Below, one piece after another: positions 1-6,381 of a stretch of 6,598 nucleotides of DNA. How positions within the stretch are numbered: the stretch's first letter is position 1; each line of letters opens with the position of its first letter. The DNA comes from an uncultured bacterium (GTDB lineage: Bacteria > Armatimonadota > UBA5829 > DSUL01), in the NCBI GenBank assembly GCA_937967775.1, contig CALCJH010000062.1, positions 1 to 6,598 of the forward strand. Reading direction: 5' to 3'. The notes under the pieces are model-generated. The model was given only the letters and a program-made list of their open reading frames with translations, did not search any database and had not been told where the DNA came from. The position numbers and the translations under genes are program-made.

Positions 1-1038
1 ATGCCGGTAATGCTGGATGAGATCCATGAGCAGCCGCGGATCGTGCAGGCGGTCCTGACGCAGGAGCAGCGGAACATCGAGCGGCTGTGCAAGGCGATCC
101 GGAGCAAGGATATTGATTGCGTCGTCATCGCGGGACGCGGAACGTCCGACCACGCGGCCACGGTGGCGAAATACCTCATCGAGATCACGAACGGTCTGCC
201 GGTGGCGCTGGCGGCCCCGTCGGTGGTCACCCTGTACCGCAGCCGGCTGAACCTGTCGCGCTGTCTGGTGATGGGCGTCTCTCAGACCGACTCCTCGGAA
301 GAGGTGGTGGAATATGTGGCAGAGGCGCGAAGGGCCGGTGCACTCACGGTGGGCATTACCAGCGATCCGGATTCGGAGCTGTCCCGCAACACCGATTACA
401 ACGTCTTCTGCCACGTGGGCGAGGAGCGTGGCGTCGCCACTACCAAGTCCTACACCGCCGCTCTTGCGGCCTGCTACCTCTTCGCGCTGACTCTCGCAGA
501 GAACCGCGAGATGCTGGACAACCTGATGCGCGTCCCTGAGATGATGCAGAAGACGTTCGAGACGGAGCAGCTCATCCACGACATCGCCCCGCGCTACCGC
601 TATATGGAGGAGTGCTTCGTCATGGCCCGCGGCATCAACCACGCCACGGCTTACGAAGCGGCGCTGAAGATCGCGGAAACGAGCTATGTGGGCGCCCGCG
701 CATACTCCGTGGCGGATTTCGCGCACGGCCCCATCGCCGTGGTGCACGAAGGGTTCTCCTGCTTCATGTTCGCTCCGGCGGGGAAGGCGTTCTCCAGCGT
801 AGTGAATATGATCGGCACGCTTTCCCAGAAGCGCGCCGAGACCATCGTCTACTCCAACAGCGAGGAGGCGCTGCGGAGAGCTACCATTGCCGTGCGGATG
901 CCGGTAGATATGGATGAGATCCTCACTCCGCTGGTTTACATCCTGCCCGCGCAGCTTTTCGCGTATTATCTGGCCCTCACCAAGGGCTACAATCCGGACC
1001 GGCCCCGCGGAGCGCACCGGCCGACGCTCAGCCGGTAG
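1..1038 (+). CDS. Two-SIS-domain sugar-phosphate isomerase/deaminase (GlmS C-terminal / AgaS-like)
   Basis: The 345-residue protein has two SIS (sugar isomerase) domains, roughly residues 25-165 and 195-330, and lacks the N-terminal glutaminase domain of full GlmS. Visible motifs are GRGTS (45-49), the phosphate-binding loop SQTDSSE (94-100), VATTKSYT (145-152), the segment around YEAALKIAETSY (218-229) and AHGP (241-244). By alignment to E. coli GlmS from memory, Glu226 and His242 match the isomerase residues Glu488 and His504. The C-terminal tail around NPDRPRG is also typical. Such proteins usually act in the cytoplasm as aminosugar-phosphate deaminases or isomerases, so a glucosamine-6-phosphate-like substrate is likely but unproven. 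The lysine expected in the tail (GlmS Lys603) appears to be Arg340. The N-terminus (EIHEQP) matches family starts, so the gene looks complete, but its promoter and ribosome binding site lie outside the window. The peptidase gene follows after 36 bases. Confidence 0.9.
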   Translation: MPVMLDEIHEQPRIVQAVLTQEQRNIERLCKAIRSKDIDCVVIAGRGTSDHAATVAKYLIEITNGLPVALAAPSVVTLYRSRLNLSRCLVMGVSQTDSSEEVVEYVAEARRAGALTVGITSDPDSELSRNTDYNVFCHVGEERGVATTKSYTAALAACYLFALTLAENREMLDNLMRVPEMMQKTFETEQLIHDIAPRYRYMEECFVMARGINHATAYEAALKIAETSYVGARAYSVADFAHGPIAVVHEGFSCFMFAPAGKAFSSVVNMIGTLSQKRAETIVYSNSEEALRRATIAVRMPVDMDEILTPLVYILPAQLFAYYLALTKGYNPDRPRGAHRPTLSR

Positions 1039-1065
1039 GGCAGCATCCGCTCCGGGGGAGGAAGG

Positions 1066-1071
1066 GGAGGT
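1066..1071 (+). promoter_or_regulatory. Ribosome binding site for the TTG-started peptidase
   Basis: GGAGGT ends three bases before a TTG codon at 1075, inside a purine-rich run (1054-1070) with a second GGAGG. The spacing is short. There is no ATG in frame until 1189, which would remove the conserved N-terminus, so the TTG is the best start. Confidence 0.6.
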
Positions 1072-1074
1072 CTA

Positions 1075-2196
1075 TTGGTCAACAGGGAACGGCTCCTGGC
1101 AAGCTTTCTGGATCTGCTCCGGATCAACAGCCCGTCGCGCCAGGAAGGAGACGTGGCGGTTTTCGCCCGGCGGGCGCTTGAGGAGATGGGTTTTCAGGTA
1201 TGTCAGGACGATGCCGGTCAGGCGGTCGGCGGCCAGACCGGCAACATCGTCGCCACCCTGCCGGGCGCCTCGGATGATGCGCCGCGCATCCTGCTGTGCG
1301 CTCATATGGACACCGTCCAGCCCACGGACGGTATCCGGATCATCCGGGAGGACGGGATCATCCGTCAGGAAGGCGCGGCGGTCCTGGGCGCGGACGACAA
1401 GGCCGGAATCGCCGTCATCCTGGAAGGGCTCCAAAGTGCCCTGGAATCCGGCGGCAGGCTGGGACAGATCCAGGTGCTGCTGCTGATCTGCGAGGAGATC
1501 GGGCTGTTGGGCAGCAAGCATCTGGACATATCGCTGGTAGACTCGGACTTCGGATACGTCTTCGACAGCGGCAGGCCGGTGGGGCATCTTGTGTCGGAGG
1601 CGCCCTCTCACGACAACATAGCGGTGCAGATCACGGGCAAAGCCGCGCACGCCGGAGTATGCCCGGAGGAAGGGGCAAGCGCCATCCGTGCGGCCGCCCT
1701 GGCCATCAGCCGGATGCCGCTCGGGCGCATAGACCGCGAGACCACCGCCAACGTGGGAGTCATCAGCGGCGGGACCGCCCGCAACATCGTGCCCGAGAAG
1801 TGCGAGGTGAAGGCGGAGGCACGCAGCCGGGATGAGTCCAAACTGCAGCGTCAGGTGGCGCAGATGCGCCAGGCATTCGAAGACGCCGCGCGGGAGACCG
1901 GCTGCACAGCGGAGATCGAGATTTCGCGGCAGTATCTGGGCTACAAGCACTCCCGCGAGGCTCCGCTTGTGCAGCTTGCGCTCCGGGCGGCGGCTGACAT
2001 CGGAATCACTATGGACATGCTCCCTCACGGCGGCGGCAGCGACTGCAACATTCTCAACGAAAAGGGACTGCCCTGCGCGGTGGTAGGCGTGGGATACGAC
2101 CGCATCCACACACCGGAGGAATCCATCACCGAGGACGAGCTTGTGCGGTGCGCAGAGCTCGTCCGTGCGCTTGCGCTGGCGGCGGGAGATGCTTGA
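1075..2196 (+). CDS. M20-family zinc metallopeptidase, PepT-like
   Basis: The 373-residue protein is close to the usual length for M20 dinuclear-zinc exopeptidases. All expected metal and catalytic residues are visible: His77 and Asp79 in AHMDT, bridging Asp107 in GADDKAG, the Glu140-Glu141 pair (general base and ligand), Asp164 in FDSG and His345 in IHTPEE. The lid/dimerisation domain spans about residues 178-290 and contains GKAAHAG and GTARNIVP. The pattern best fits the PepT-like branch (tripeptidase-like or related peptidases), acting in the cytoplasm; there is no signal peptide. The exact substrate cannot be read from sequence, and a carboxypeptidase or deacylase role is possible. The start is TTG with an upstream GGAGGT. 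It lies 36 bases after the SIS gene and overlaps the DUF3866 start by 8 bases, so it is probably co-transcribed with both. A long open frame on the opposite strand is a GC-rich shadow. Confidence 0.92.
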   Translation: MVNRERLLASFLDLLRINSPSRQEGDVAVFARRALEEMGFQVCQDDAGQAVGGQTGNIVATLPGASDDAPRILLCAHMDTVQPTDGIRIIREDGIIRQEGAAVLGADDKAGIAVILEGLQSALESGGRLGQIQVLLLICEEIGLLGSKHLDISLVDSDFGYVFDSGRPVGHLVSEAPSHDNIAVQITGKAAHAGVCPEEGASAIRAAALAISRMPLGRIDRETTANVGVISGGTARNIVPEKCEVKAEARSRDESKLQRQVAQMRQAFEDAARETGCTAEIEISRQYLGYKHSREAPLVQLALRAAADIGITMDMLPHGGGSDCNILNEKGLPCAVVGVGYDRIHTPEESITEDELVRCAELVRALALAAGDA

Positions 2197-3271
2197 GACG
2201 CGCGCAGGCGAGGTGGTGTCCTGCCAGGCGCTGGACAGCGGCACTTTGCTGCTGGATGTGGAGGTGGAGGATGCCCGCCACCGGGCGCTTGCCTACAGAA
2301 GCCTGACGGGGGACGTACGGGAAGGCGACCGCGTGCTCATCAACACCACGGCCGGAACCCTGGGACTGGGAACGGGCGGGTTCGATTTCGTGGTGGTCAA
2401 TCTCTCCCGTCCCTCAGGGGTGGCAGGCGCCGGACCGGGGCACATCATCAAGCTTCGCTACACCCCTCACCAGTTCTCTGTTCTGGCCGATGAGGAAGCT
2501 CAACCGGAGCTATATTCGCAGGCGCCCGATATTGGCGGGATGCCGGTGGTGGCAGCGTTTCTCCACAGCCAGGTGGCCCTGGTAGCCGCTGGAGTCAAGG
2601 CCGCGCGGCCAGAGGCGAGAGTGGCGTACGTGATGACCGATGGAGCGGCCCTTCCCATCGGAGTGTCCAACCTGGTGCGCAGCCTTCTGGCGGAAGGGTT
2701 GCTGGATGAGACCATCACCTGCGGCCAGGCCTTCGGCGGAACGCGGGAGACGGTGAACATCTACAGCGCTCTGATCTGCGCGCGGCACGCCGCACGGGCC
2801 GACGTGGCCATCGTCTGTCAGGGCCCGGGCAATGTGGGGACGGGGACCCCTCTGGGATACTCCGGAATCGAGGCTGGGCAAGTGATCAATGCGGCGCACT
2901 CGCTGGATGGCCGGCCGGTCTGCGCTGTGCGGATGAGCCGCGCCGACCCGCGCCGGCGGCACACGCTTATCAGCCACCATACCCTGACGGCGCTCTCGCG
3001 CATCGCACTGACGGCGGCCCTGGTGCCACTTCCGTGGATGGAGCCGGGTGATGAGGCTGAGGCCATCCGCCAGCTGGATGAACTGAAGCTCTTCGAGCGT
3101 CATGAGATCCGGTCCTTCGATGGCAGGCTAGGAATGACGCTGCTGGAGAAAAGCGGGCTGGATGTATCCAGCATGGGGCGCCGCTTTGCGGATGATCCGT
3201 TGTTCTTCCTGGCCGGTTGCGCGGCGGGGACGGCGGCCGCGGCGATGCTGGACGAAGACTTCCCGGGATAG
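2189..3271 (+). CDS. DUF3866 family protein, function unknown
   Basis: The 360-residue protein matches my memory of the DUF3866 family along its whole length. The N-terminal part (about 1-75) looks like a small beta-rich domain ending in INTTAGTLGLGTGG. Then follow family-typical blocks: GPGHIIKLRYTP (82-93), MTDGAALP (149-156), GQAFGGTRETVNIYSAL (179-195), the glycine-rich QGPGNVGTGTPLGYSGIE (211-228) and a histidine cluster HTLISHHTLT (258-267). The glycine-rich loops suggest nucleotide or phosphate binding and the histidines could bind metal or act in catalysis, but this is inference. No signal peptide or membrane segment is evident, so it is probably cytoplasmic. ATG at 2189 was chosen because it gives the family N-terminus; GGCGGGAG abuts it and the ATG overlaps the peptidase stop, which suggests translational coupling. 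Upstream in-frame GTG/TTG codons lie deeper inside the peptidase and are less likely. The NUDIX gene starts 6 bases after the stop. Confidence 0.88.
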   Translation: MLETRAGEVVSCQALDSGTLLLDVEVEDARHRALAYRSLTGDVREGDRVLINTTAGTLGLGTGGFDFVVVNLSRPSGVAGAGPGHIIKLRYTPHQFSVLADEEAQPELYSQAPDIGGMPVVAAFLHSQVALVAAGVKAARPEARVAYVMTDGAALPIGVSNLVRSLLAEGLLDETITCGQAFGGTRETVNIYSALICARHAARADVAIVCQGPGNVGTGTPLGYSGIEAGQVINAAHSLDGRPVCAVRMSRADPRRRHTLISHHTLTALSRIALTAALVPLPWMEPGDEAEAIRQLDELKLFERHEIRSFDGRLGMTLLEKSGLDVSSMGRRFADDPLFFLAGCAAGTAAAAMLDEDFPG

Positions 3272-3277
3272 AATCAT

Positions 3278-3814
3278 ATGTTCGAGACGCAGACCGAGAC
3301 GCGGCGCATCTATGAAGGCCGGATCATCTCCGTGCGCGTGGACAATGTGCGGCTGGAGGATGGAAGGGAGGCGGTCCGGGAGGTGGTGGAGCACCCGGGC
3401 GCGGTGGCGGTCGTTCCTGTGCTGGACGGGCGGATTGTCATGGTGCGCCAGTTCCGCTATCCGGCCGGCCGCGAGATGCTGGAGATCCCGGCCGGGACGC
3501 TTAAGGCCGGGGAAGACCCGCAGGAGTGCGCGAAACGCGAGCTGATCGAGGAAACGGGCTACCGCGCTGCAGAGATGCGGAAGTTCTTCCACGCTTGGCT
3601 TGCCCCGGGATACTCCGAAGAGCAGATGCACTTCTTCCTGGCCACCGGTCTGATCCCCTGCCAGGGCGAGCAGGATGAGGACGAGCACGTGGAAGTGGAG
3701 ATGCTGGAGGTAAGCGATGTCCTGACTGCCGTGCAGGACGGGCGCATCAGCGACGCGAAGACGGCGGCGGGCCTGCTCCTGGCCCTGGAGTTTCTGAAAG
3801 ATCCGGCGGCCTGA
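3278..3814 (+). CDS. NUDIX hydrolase, ADP-ribose pyrophosphatase type
   Basis: The 178-residue protein carries a complete NUDIX box (G-x5-E-x7-REUxEExGU) from Gly73 to Tyr95, with metal-binding residues Glu79, Arg87, Glu88, Glu91 and Glu92. EIPAG just before the box, and a proline (Pro110, in LAPGYSEE) about 15 residues after it, are hallmarks of the ADP-ribose pyrophosphatase subgroup, which splits ADP-ribose into AMP and ribose 5-phosphate. The N-terminal strands (ETRRIYEGRIISVRVD) also match this subgroup, where they form the dimer interface. It is cytoplasmic. The ATG lies 6 bases after the DUF3866 stop. No good Shine-Dalgarno is visible, only a weak GGGA about 10 bases upstream, so expression probably depends on reinitiation from the upstream gene. 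It is the last gene of the + strand run. Other nucleoside-diphosphate sugars remain possible substrates. Confidence 0.93.
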   Translation: MFETQTETRRIYEGRIISVRVDNVRLEDGREAVREVVEHPGAVAVVPVLDGRIVMVRQFRYPAGREMLEIPAGTLKAGEDPQECAKRELIEETGYRAAEMRKFFHAWLAPGYSEEQMHFFLATGLIPCQGEQDEDEHVEVEMLEVSDVLTAVQDGRISDAKTAAGLLLALEFLKDPAA

Positions 3815-3843
3815 AGCGCCTTCAGATGCGGATGAATATCCGC
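3811..3843. terminator. Tandem hairpins at the convergent gene junction
   Basis: Two perfect 6-bp stems lie side by side. CTGAAG/CTTCAG (3811-3825, loop CGC) contains the stop codons of both converging genes, and GCGGAT/ATCCGC (3828-3843, loop GAAT) lies in the last codons of the acyltransferase. Neither is followed by a clear T-tract on either strand, so intrinsic termination is uncertain. Their placement between two genes whose stops are 7 bases apart makes a bidirectional transcript end or an RNA-stability role plausible. Confidence 0.4.
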
Positions 3844-4991
3844 CTCCGGTATAGCAGCCACATAAGGGCGCACCAGACCACCACATAGGTGAAACCGTAG
3901 GCAGCAGAGGACCAGTAGTCCGAAGCCACGCCCGGGATCCAGCTGGCATACAGTGTCTGATAGACCCACTTCTTGAGCGGGATGGTCTCACCTGCGGCCA
4001 AGGGCAACCGGATCAGGATGGTGCAGTAGGCCATCGCGGATGCGCCGACGTATGCGGTGATGGGATTCAGCCCGTACACCCGGAAAGGCAGACCCCAGCC
4101 CCGCTGCTGCAGCACATCGACGAAGAGGTGCAACGCGCCCAGCGCCAGCAGCGCACATCCGGCTGTGAACAGGACATAAGACGAGGTCCACAGATTCTTG
4201 TTTAGCGGGAAGGAAAGCGACCACAGCAGCCCGGCCGTCGTCAGTGCCGCTCCGGCCAGCATCAGCCCGGAGACTCTGCTGGCCGCTGCCGCGCGCGCAT
4301 CCCGAAGCACCACGCCCGCCAGACATCCCAGCAGGGTGGTTCCCACTGCCGGTAAGGTACTCAGCAGCCCTTCAGGATCGTGACCTGCGCCCGTGCGGGC
4401 ATCCCAGATATAGCAGTGTGGGCCGAACACCGTCGAATCCAGCCAGCTGGCCAGGTTGCCCTGCTGACTCAGATCCGGCCTACCGAAACCGGGCACAGGA
4501 ATGAGCGTTATCATCGCCCAGTAGCCTGCCAGCAGGACGCCGGTCCAGACCAGGATCCCACGCGTGCCGTGAAACAAGAACACCAGGGACGCAAGCAGGT
4601 AGCAGACTCCAATCCGCTGGAGCACCCCGGGATAGCGCAGGTAGTCGGAGCGGAAGGCCAGGTAAGCCAGCGCATTGAGTGCCAGACCGAGCAGGACAAG
4701 CAGGAGGGAGCGGCGTACGGTGTGGGCCAGCAGTTCCCTGGTCCCCGCCCCACGGGCCCGTCGCTTCGCGAAGCTCAGGGCCATGGACGTGCCCGTAATG
4801 AACAGGAAGAACGGAAAGATCAGATCCGTGGCGGTGCAGCCGTGCCACTCGGCGTGGCGCAGAGGGCCGAAAACGTGGTCCCAGTCCCCCGCGTTGTTGA
4901 CCAGCAGCATACCCGCGATGGTCGCCCCGCGGAAGATATCCAGCGACTCAAGCCGCCCGGATTGCCGTCCGGCCTCAGCCGGTGTTTCCAT
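3822..4991 (-). CDS. Multi-pass membrane acyltransferase, heparan-alpha-glucosaminide N-acetyltransferase (HGSNAT)-like / DUF5009
   Basis: The 389-residue integral membrane protein has about ten hydrophobic segments (near residues 17-32, 54-70, 94-113, 125-141, 146-165, 210-229, 241-260, 270-291, 305-327 and 362-381). The N-terminal RLESLDIFRGATIAGMLLVN and the following HAEWHGCTATDLIFPFFLFI (46-65) are the family signature; His46 matches the histidine considered catalytic in HGSNAT. GLNPITAYVG (307-316) and the C-terminus ending LYRRRIFIRI are also typical. Human HGSNAT transfers acetyl from acetyl-CoA across the lysosomal membrane to terminal glucosamine. Bacterial members are mostly uncharacterised, so the acceptor here is unknown; a cell-surface or imported aminosugar is a reasonable guess. 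The frame stays open upstream to 5276, but ATG at 4991 was chosen because a perfect AGGAGGT lies 5 bases before it and the conserved domain starts just after. The gene converges on the NUDIX gene, and no clear promoter is visible. Confidence 0.88.
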   Translation of the reverse strand: METPAEAGRQSGRLESLDIFRGATIAGMLLVNNAGDWDHVFGPLRHAEWHGCTATDLIFPFFLFITGTSMALSFAKRRARGAGTRELLAHTVRRSLLLVLLGLALNALAYLAFRSDYLRYPGVLQRIGVCYLLASLVFLFHGTRGILVWTGVLLAGYWAMITLIPVPGFGRPDLSQQGNLASWLDSTVFGPHCYIWDARTGAGHDPEGLLSTLPAVGTTLLGCLAGVVLRDARAAAASRVSGLMLAGAALTTAGLLWSLSFPLNKNLWTSSYVLFTAGCALLALGALHLFVDVLQQRGWGLPFRVYGLNPITAYVGASAMAYCTILIRLPLAAGETIPLKKWVYQTLYASWIPGVASDYWSSAAYGFTYVVVWCALMWLLYRRRIFIRI

Positions 4992-4996
4992 CGGCC

Positions 4997-5003
4997 ACCT
5001 CCT
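4997..5003 (-). promoter_or_regulatory. Ribosome binding site of the acyltransferase gene
   Basis: On the - strand AGGAGGT (5003 to 4997) is followed by the five-base spacer GGCCG and ATG at 4991. This full match to the anti-Shine-Dalgarno sequence decides the start against the longer upstream open frame. Confidence 0.9.
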
Positions 5004-5155
5004 GCGCCTGGCACCCCGGAGCCGGGATGCGCAACGTTCTGGGGCAAACATTCGCCTCGCCGGACGACGTTTCCTGCCGCATTGGGTCTGCCCGGCAAGG
5101 AGAACCCTGCCCGTGCCTATGTTGGTGGAGTAGCGCACCGGCAGCCGCGCGTATC

Positions 5156-5238
5156 GAGACCGCGCAGTGCTGGATATGGTTTCGACTCGCCCCCCGCAGG
5201 CGGGCGGCTCAACCATCGGGGGAAGAGCCGGGAACTGG
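5156..5238 (+). repeat. Palindromic intergenic repeat, copy A
   Basis: The core at 5176-5216 is an imperfect palindrome: ATGGTT on the left pairs with AACCAT on the right, and an inner C-rich arm pairs with a G-rich arm around a GCA loop (5196-5198). The element matches copy B at 6382-6470 in the same orientation. Shared blocks are GAGACC (5156-5161), TGC.GGA (5168-5174), a GGTT..CGACTCGCC segment (5178-5191), GGGCGGC.CAACCA (5202-5215) and weaker similarity to about 5238. It is non-coding and lies beyond the terminator of the PEP-CTERM gene. The two copies are diverged, so this looks like an old dispersed element (REP- or MITE-like) rather than a recent duplication. Confidence 0.65.
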
Positions 5239-5270
5239 GCCCGAAAGACCGATGCGCCAGCCAAGCGTCG

Positions 5271-5303
5271 TGGCAAAACGGGCCGCCCCGCTGGGGCGGC
5301 CCG
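5271..5303 (-). terminator. Intrinsic terminator of the PEP-CTERM gene
   Basis: An 11-bp perfect GC-rich stem pairs 5279-5289 with 5293-5303 around a three-base loop. On the - strand it is followed by TTTT (5278-5275). It lies 32 bases after the PEP-CTERM stop codon at 5336, in the correct orientation, which is the classical Rho-independent layout. Confidence 0.88.
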
Positions 5304-5335
5304 GCGTTCAATATTTCAAGTATAGATCGGTCGGC

Positions 5336-6148
5336 TTACACCTTGCGGCGGAAGCGGAGCAGTCCGAGTCCGCTCAGGCCCATCAAAGCACCCATCTGGA
5401 AGAAGACGGGCTCAGGGATGGGAGCCGCGGCTGCCAGCTCGAAGTTGTAGGTGGTCACCGAGTTGCCAAAGCCGATGGTGATGTTGTCCACCGCGCCATC
5501 GAAGCTGCCGTCCCAGCCCGAGCCGATGCCGGCGCTGATTCCCAACACCCGCGCGTTGGGCATCAGGCTGATCCAGTCGAACAAATTGCGGTTGTAGACG
5601 CTGAATGCGCCCGGCAGACCACCTGTCGCCCACAGGTTCGCGCCGAAGGCGTTATCTGTGATCCACTGGTCGATCGGGACGGGCGAGACGGAAGGATTGT
5701 AAGCCCGCTCGAAGACCAAATAGCCCCGGTCACTGGCTGTCGTCAGATCTCCGTCTTCGTCTACGAACAAGCGGAGGGCAGGATGATAATGTCCGGAGGC
5801 TGTGCTGGAAGAGCTGCGATACCAGTCGTAGCTGAAGGCAGTCACGTCCGCGAGCAGATAGTTGGCGCTGAAATAGAGCTCGGCATCCGCCTTAGCATTA
5901 GCCGGTCCGGCCATCCACATGGAGCCGTTCCCGGAACGGGGATACGTGCCCGTGATTCCGACGCTTCCTCCATTGCGCACATTGGTGCGAAGCCACTGGT
6001 CGAACGCAAACGGGTCTCCGGCGTTGGTCGGGCCGGGATTCGTGAACACACCAGTGGGCGACGTGACGATGACAGTGCTGGCGTGCAATGAAGAAGCACC
6101 AGCTGCAAGCAAGCAAAGCCCTGCCGCGACAAACGCAAGTCGTTTCAT
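5336..6148 (-). CDS. Secreted PEP-CTERM sorting-domain protein
   Basis: The 270-residue protein starts with MKRLAFVAAG and a hydrophobic signal peptide, with likely cleavage after Ala23 (SLHA-ST). It ends with a PEP-CTERM tripartite sorting signal: IPEP (244-247), a hydrophobic stretch (about 248-263) and a basic tail RFRRKV. Exosortase recognises this signal, processing the protein for export or attachment at the surface or to extracellular polymer. The body (24-240) looks beta-rich and secreted, with few basic residues and no cysteines. Recognisable blocks are TYPRSGNGSMWM (68-79), AFSYDWYRSSSSTASGH (104-120), LRLFVDEDGDLTT (125-137), FERAYNPSVSPVP (146-158) and AVDNITIGFG (219-228). Similar blocks recur, in my memory, in other PEP-CTERM proteins of unknown role. 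ATG at 6148 was preferred over 6184 because it begins the signal peptide directly and has GGAGAGG 9 bases upstream. The gene is monocistronic, with its own terminator and probable promoter. No exosortase gene is in the window. Confidence 0.88.
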   Translation of the reverse strand: MKRLAFVAAGLCLLAAGASSLHASTVIVTSPTGVFTNPGPTNAGDPFAFDQWLRTNVRNGGSVGITGTYPRSGNGSMWMAGPANAKADAELYFSANYLLADVTAFSYDWYRSSSSTASGHYHPALRLFVDEDGDLTTASDRGYLVFERAYNPSVSPVPIDQWITDNAFGANLWATGGLPGAFSVYNRNLFDWISLMPNARVLGISAGIGSGWDGSFDGAVDNITIGFGNSVTTYNFELAAAAPIPEPVFFQMGALMGLSGLGLLRFRRKV

Positions 6149-6157
6149 GATCTCAAT

Positions 6158-6164
6158 CCTCTCC
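6158..6164 (-). promoter_or_regulatory. Ribosome binding site of the PEP-CTERM gene
   Basis: AAAGGAGAGG on the - strand ends 9 bases before ATG at 6148. It supports this start over the in-frame ATG at 6184, which would place charged residues ahead of the signal peptide. Confidence 0.75.
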
Positions 6165-6173
6165 TTTCGTTCC

Positions 6174-6267
6174 CTGAGGTCCACCCAGGCTCTGGCGGCA
6201 ACCAGGCCGTTGCTAAAGGATCTGGAACAGATTCCTGTTAATGTGAGGAATGGACCCTGGACCTCAG
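6174..6267 (-). promoter_or_regulatory. Candidate structured 5' leader of the PEP-CTERM mRNA
   Basis: A perfect 10-bp inverted repeat (CTGAGGTCCA with TGGACCTCAG; 6174-6183 and 6258-6267) can close a 94-base domain that ends about 10 bases before the ribosome binding site. Inside it are two further perfect 5-bp hairpins: one at 6226-6239 with a GAAT loop (read on the - strand) and one at 6198-6213 (GCAAC/GTTGC) with a six-base loop. The 5' arm of the closing stem falls where the proposed promoter would start the transcript. This could be a cis-acting RNA or a stabilising leader. I recognise no known riboswitch class, and the outer repeat could instead be a pair of protein-binding sites. Confidence 0.4.
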
Positions 6268-6272
6268 TTTTC

Positions 6273-6301
6273 AGAATAACATAACTTGTCCGCTAACGCA
6301 A
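6273..6301 (-). promoter_or_regulatory. Possible sigma-70-type promoter of the PEP-CTERM gene
   Basis: On the - strand TTGCGT (6301-6296) and TATTCT (6278-6273) are separated by 17 bases, in a locally AT-richer stretch upstream of the gene. The matches to consensus are moderate (TTG of the -35; four of six in the -10). Transcription would start near 6266, giving a leader of about 118 bases. Confidence 0.35.
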
Positions 6302-6381
6302 GGCCACACCGTCAACTATCGCCTCGCCTTTGCAACGTAATCCCAGAATCTGCAGAACCAACGACAATCCAACCGGGCACT

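Larger units (their letters stand above)
4992..5270. other. Intergenic region upstream of the acyltransferase gene
   Basis: No convincing gene is present. The region holds the acyltransferase ribosome binding site (4997-5003) and the palindromic repeat at 5156-5238. It must also hold the acyltransferase promoter if that gene is transcribed alone, because a strong terminator (5271-5303) closes the preceding gene. I could not pick out a -35/-10 pair with confidence. Open frames through it on either strand have no family-like residues and reflect high GC. Confidence 0.55.

Noticed and set aside
1072..2244. A 390-codon open frame on the - strand opposite the M20 peptidase
   Set aside because: It is antisense to a gene with all catalytic residues present, has a low-complexity R/A/H/L-rich composition and no recognisable motif; it is a high-GC shadow.
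3128..3991. A 287-codon - strand open frame over the DUF3866 end, the NUDIX gene and the acyltransferase end
   Set aside because: It crosses three well-supported genes, and its translation is arginine/proline-rich without domain features.
4992..5276. N-terminal extension of the acyltransferase to 5276
   Set aside because: The extension would start inside the terminator region and cross repeat A, and its residues are not like a signal or membrane segment. A perfect AGGAGGT 5 bases before ATG 4991 fixes the shorter start.
4380..6091. Long + strand open frames (4380-5450 and 4982-6091) opposite the acyltransferase and PEP-CTERM genes
   Set aside because: They run through a strong terminator hairpin and palindromic repeats, lack family-like motifs, and lie antisense to genes with clear signatures and ribosome binding sites.
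6149..6184. Twelve-residue N-terminal extension of the PEP-CTERM protein
   Set aside because: It adds a charged MDLRERKERIEI ahead of a standard signal peptide and would translate through the ribosome binding site used for ATG 6148.
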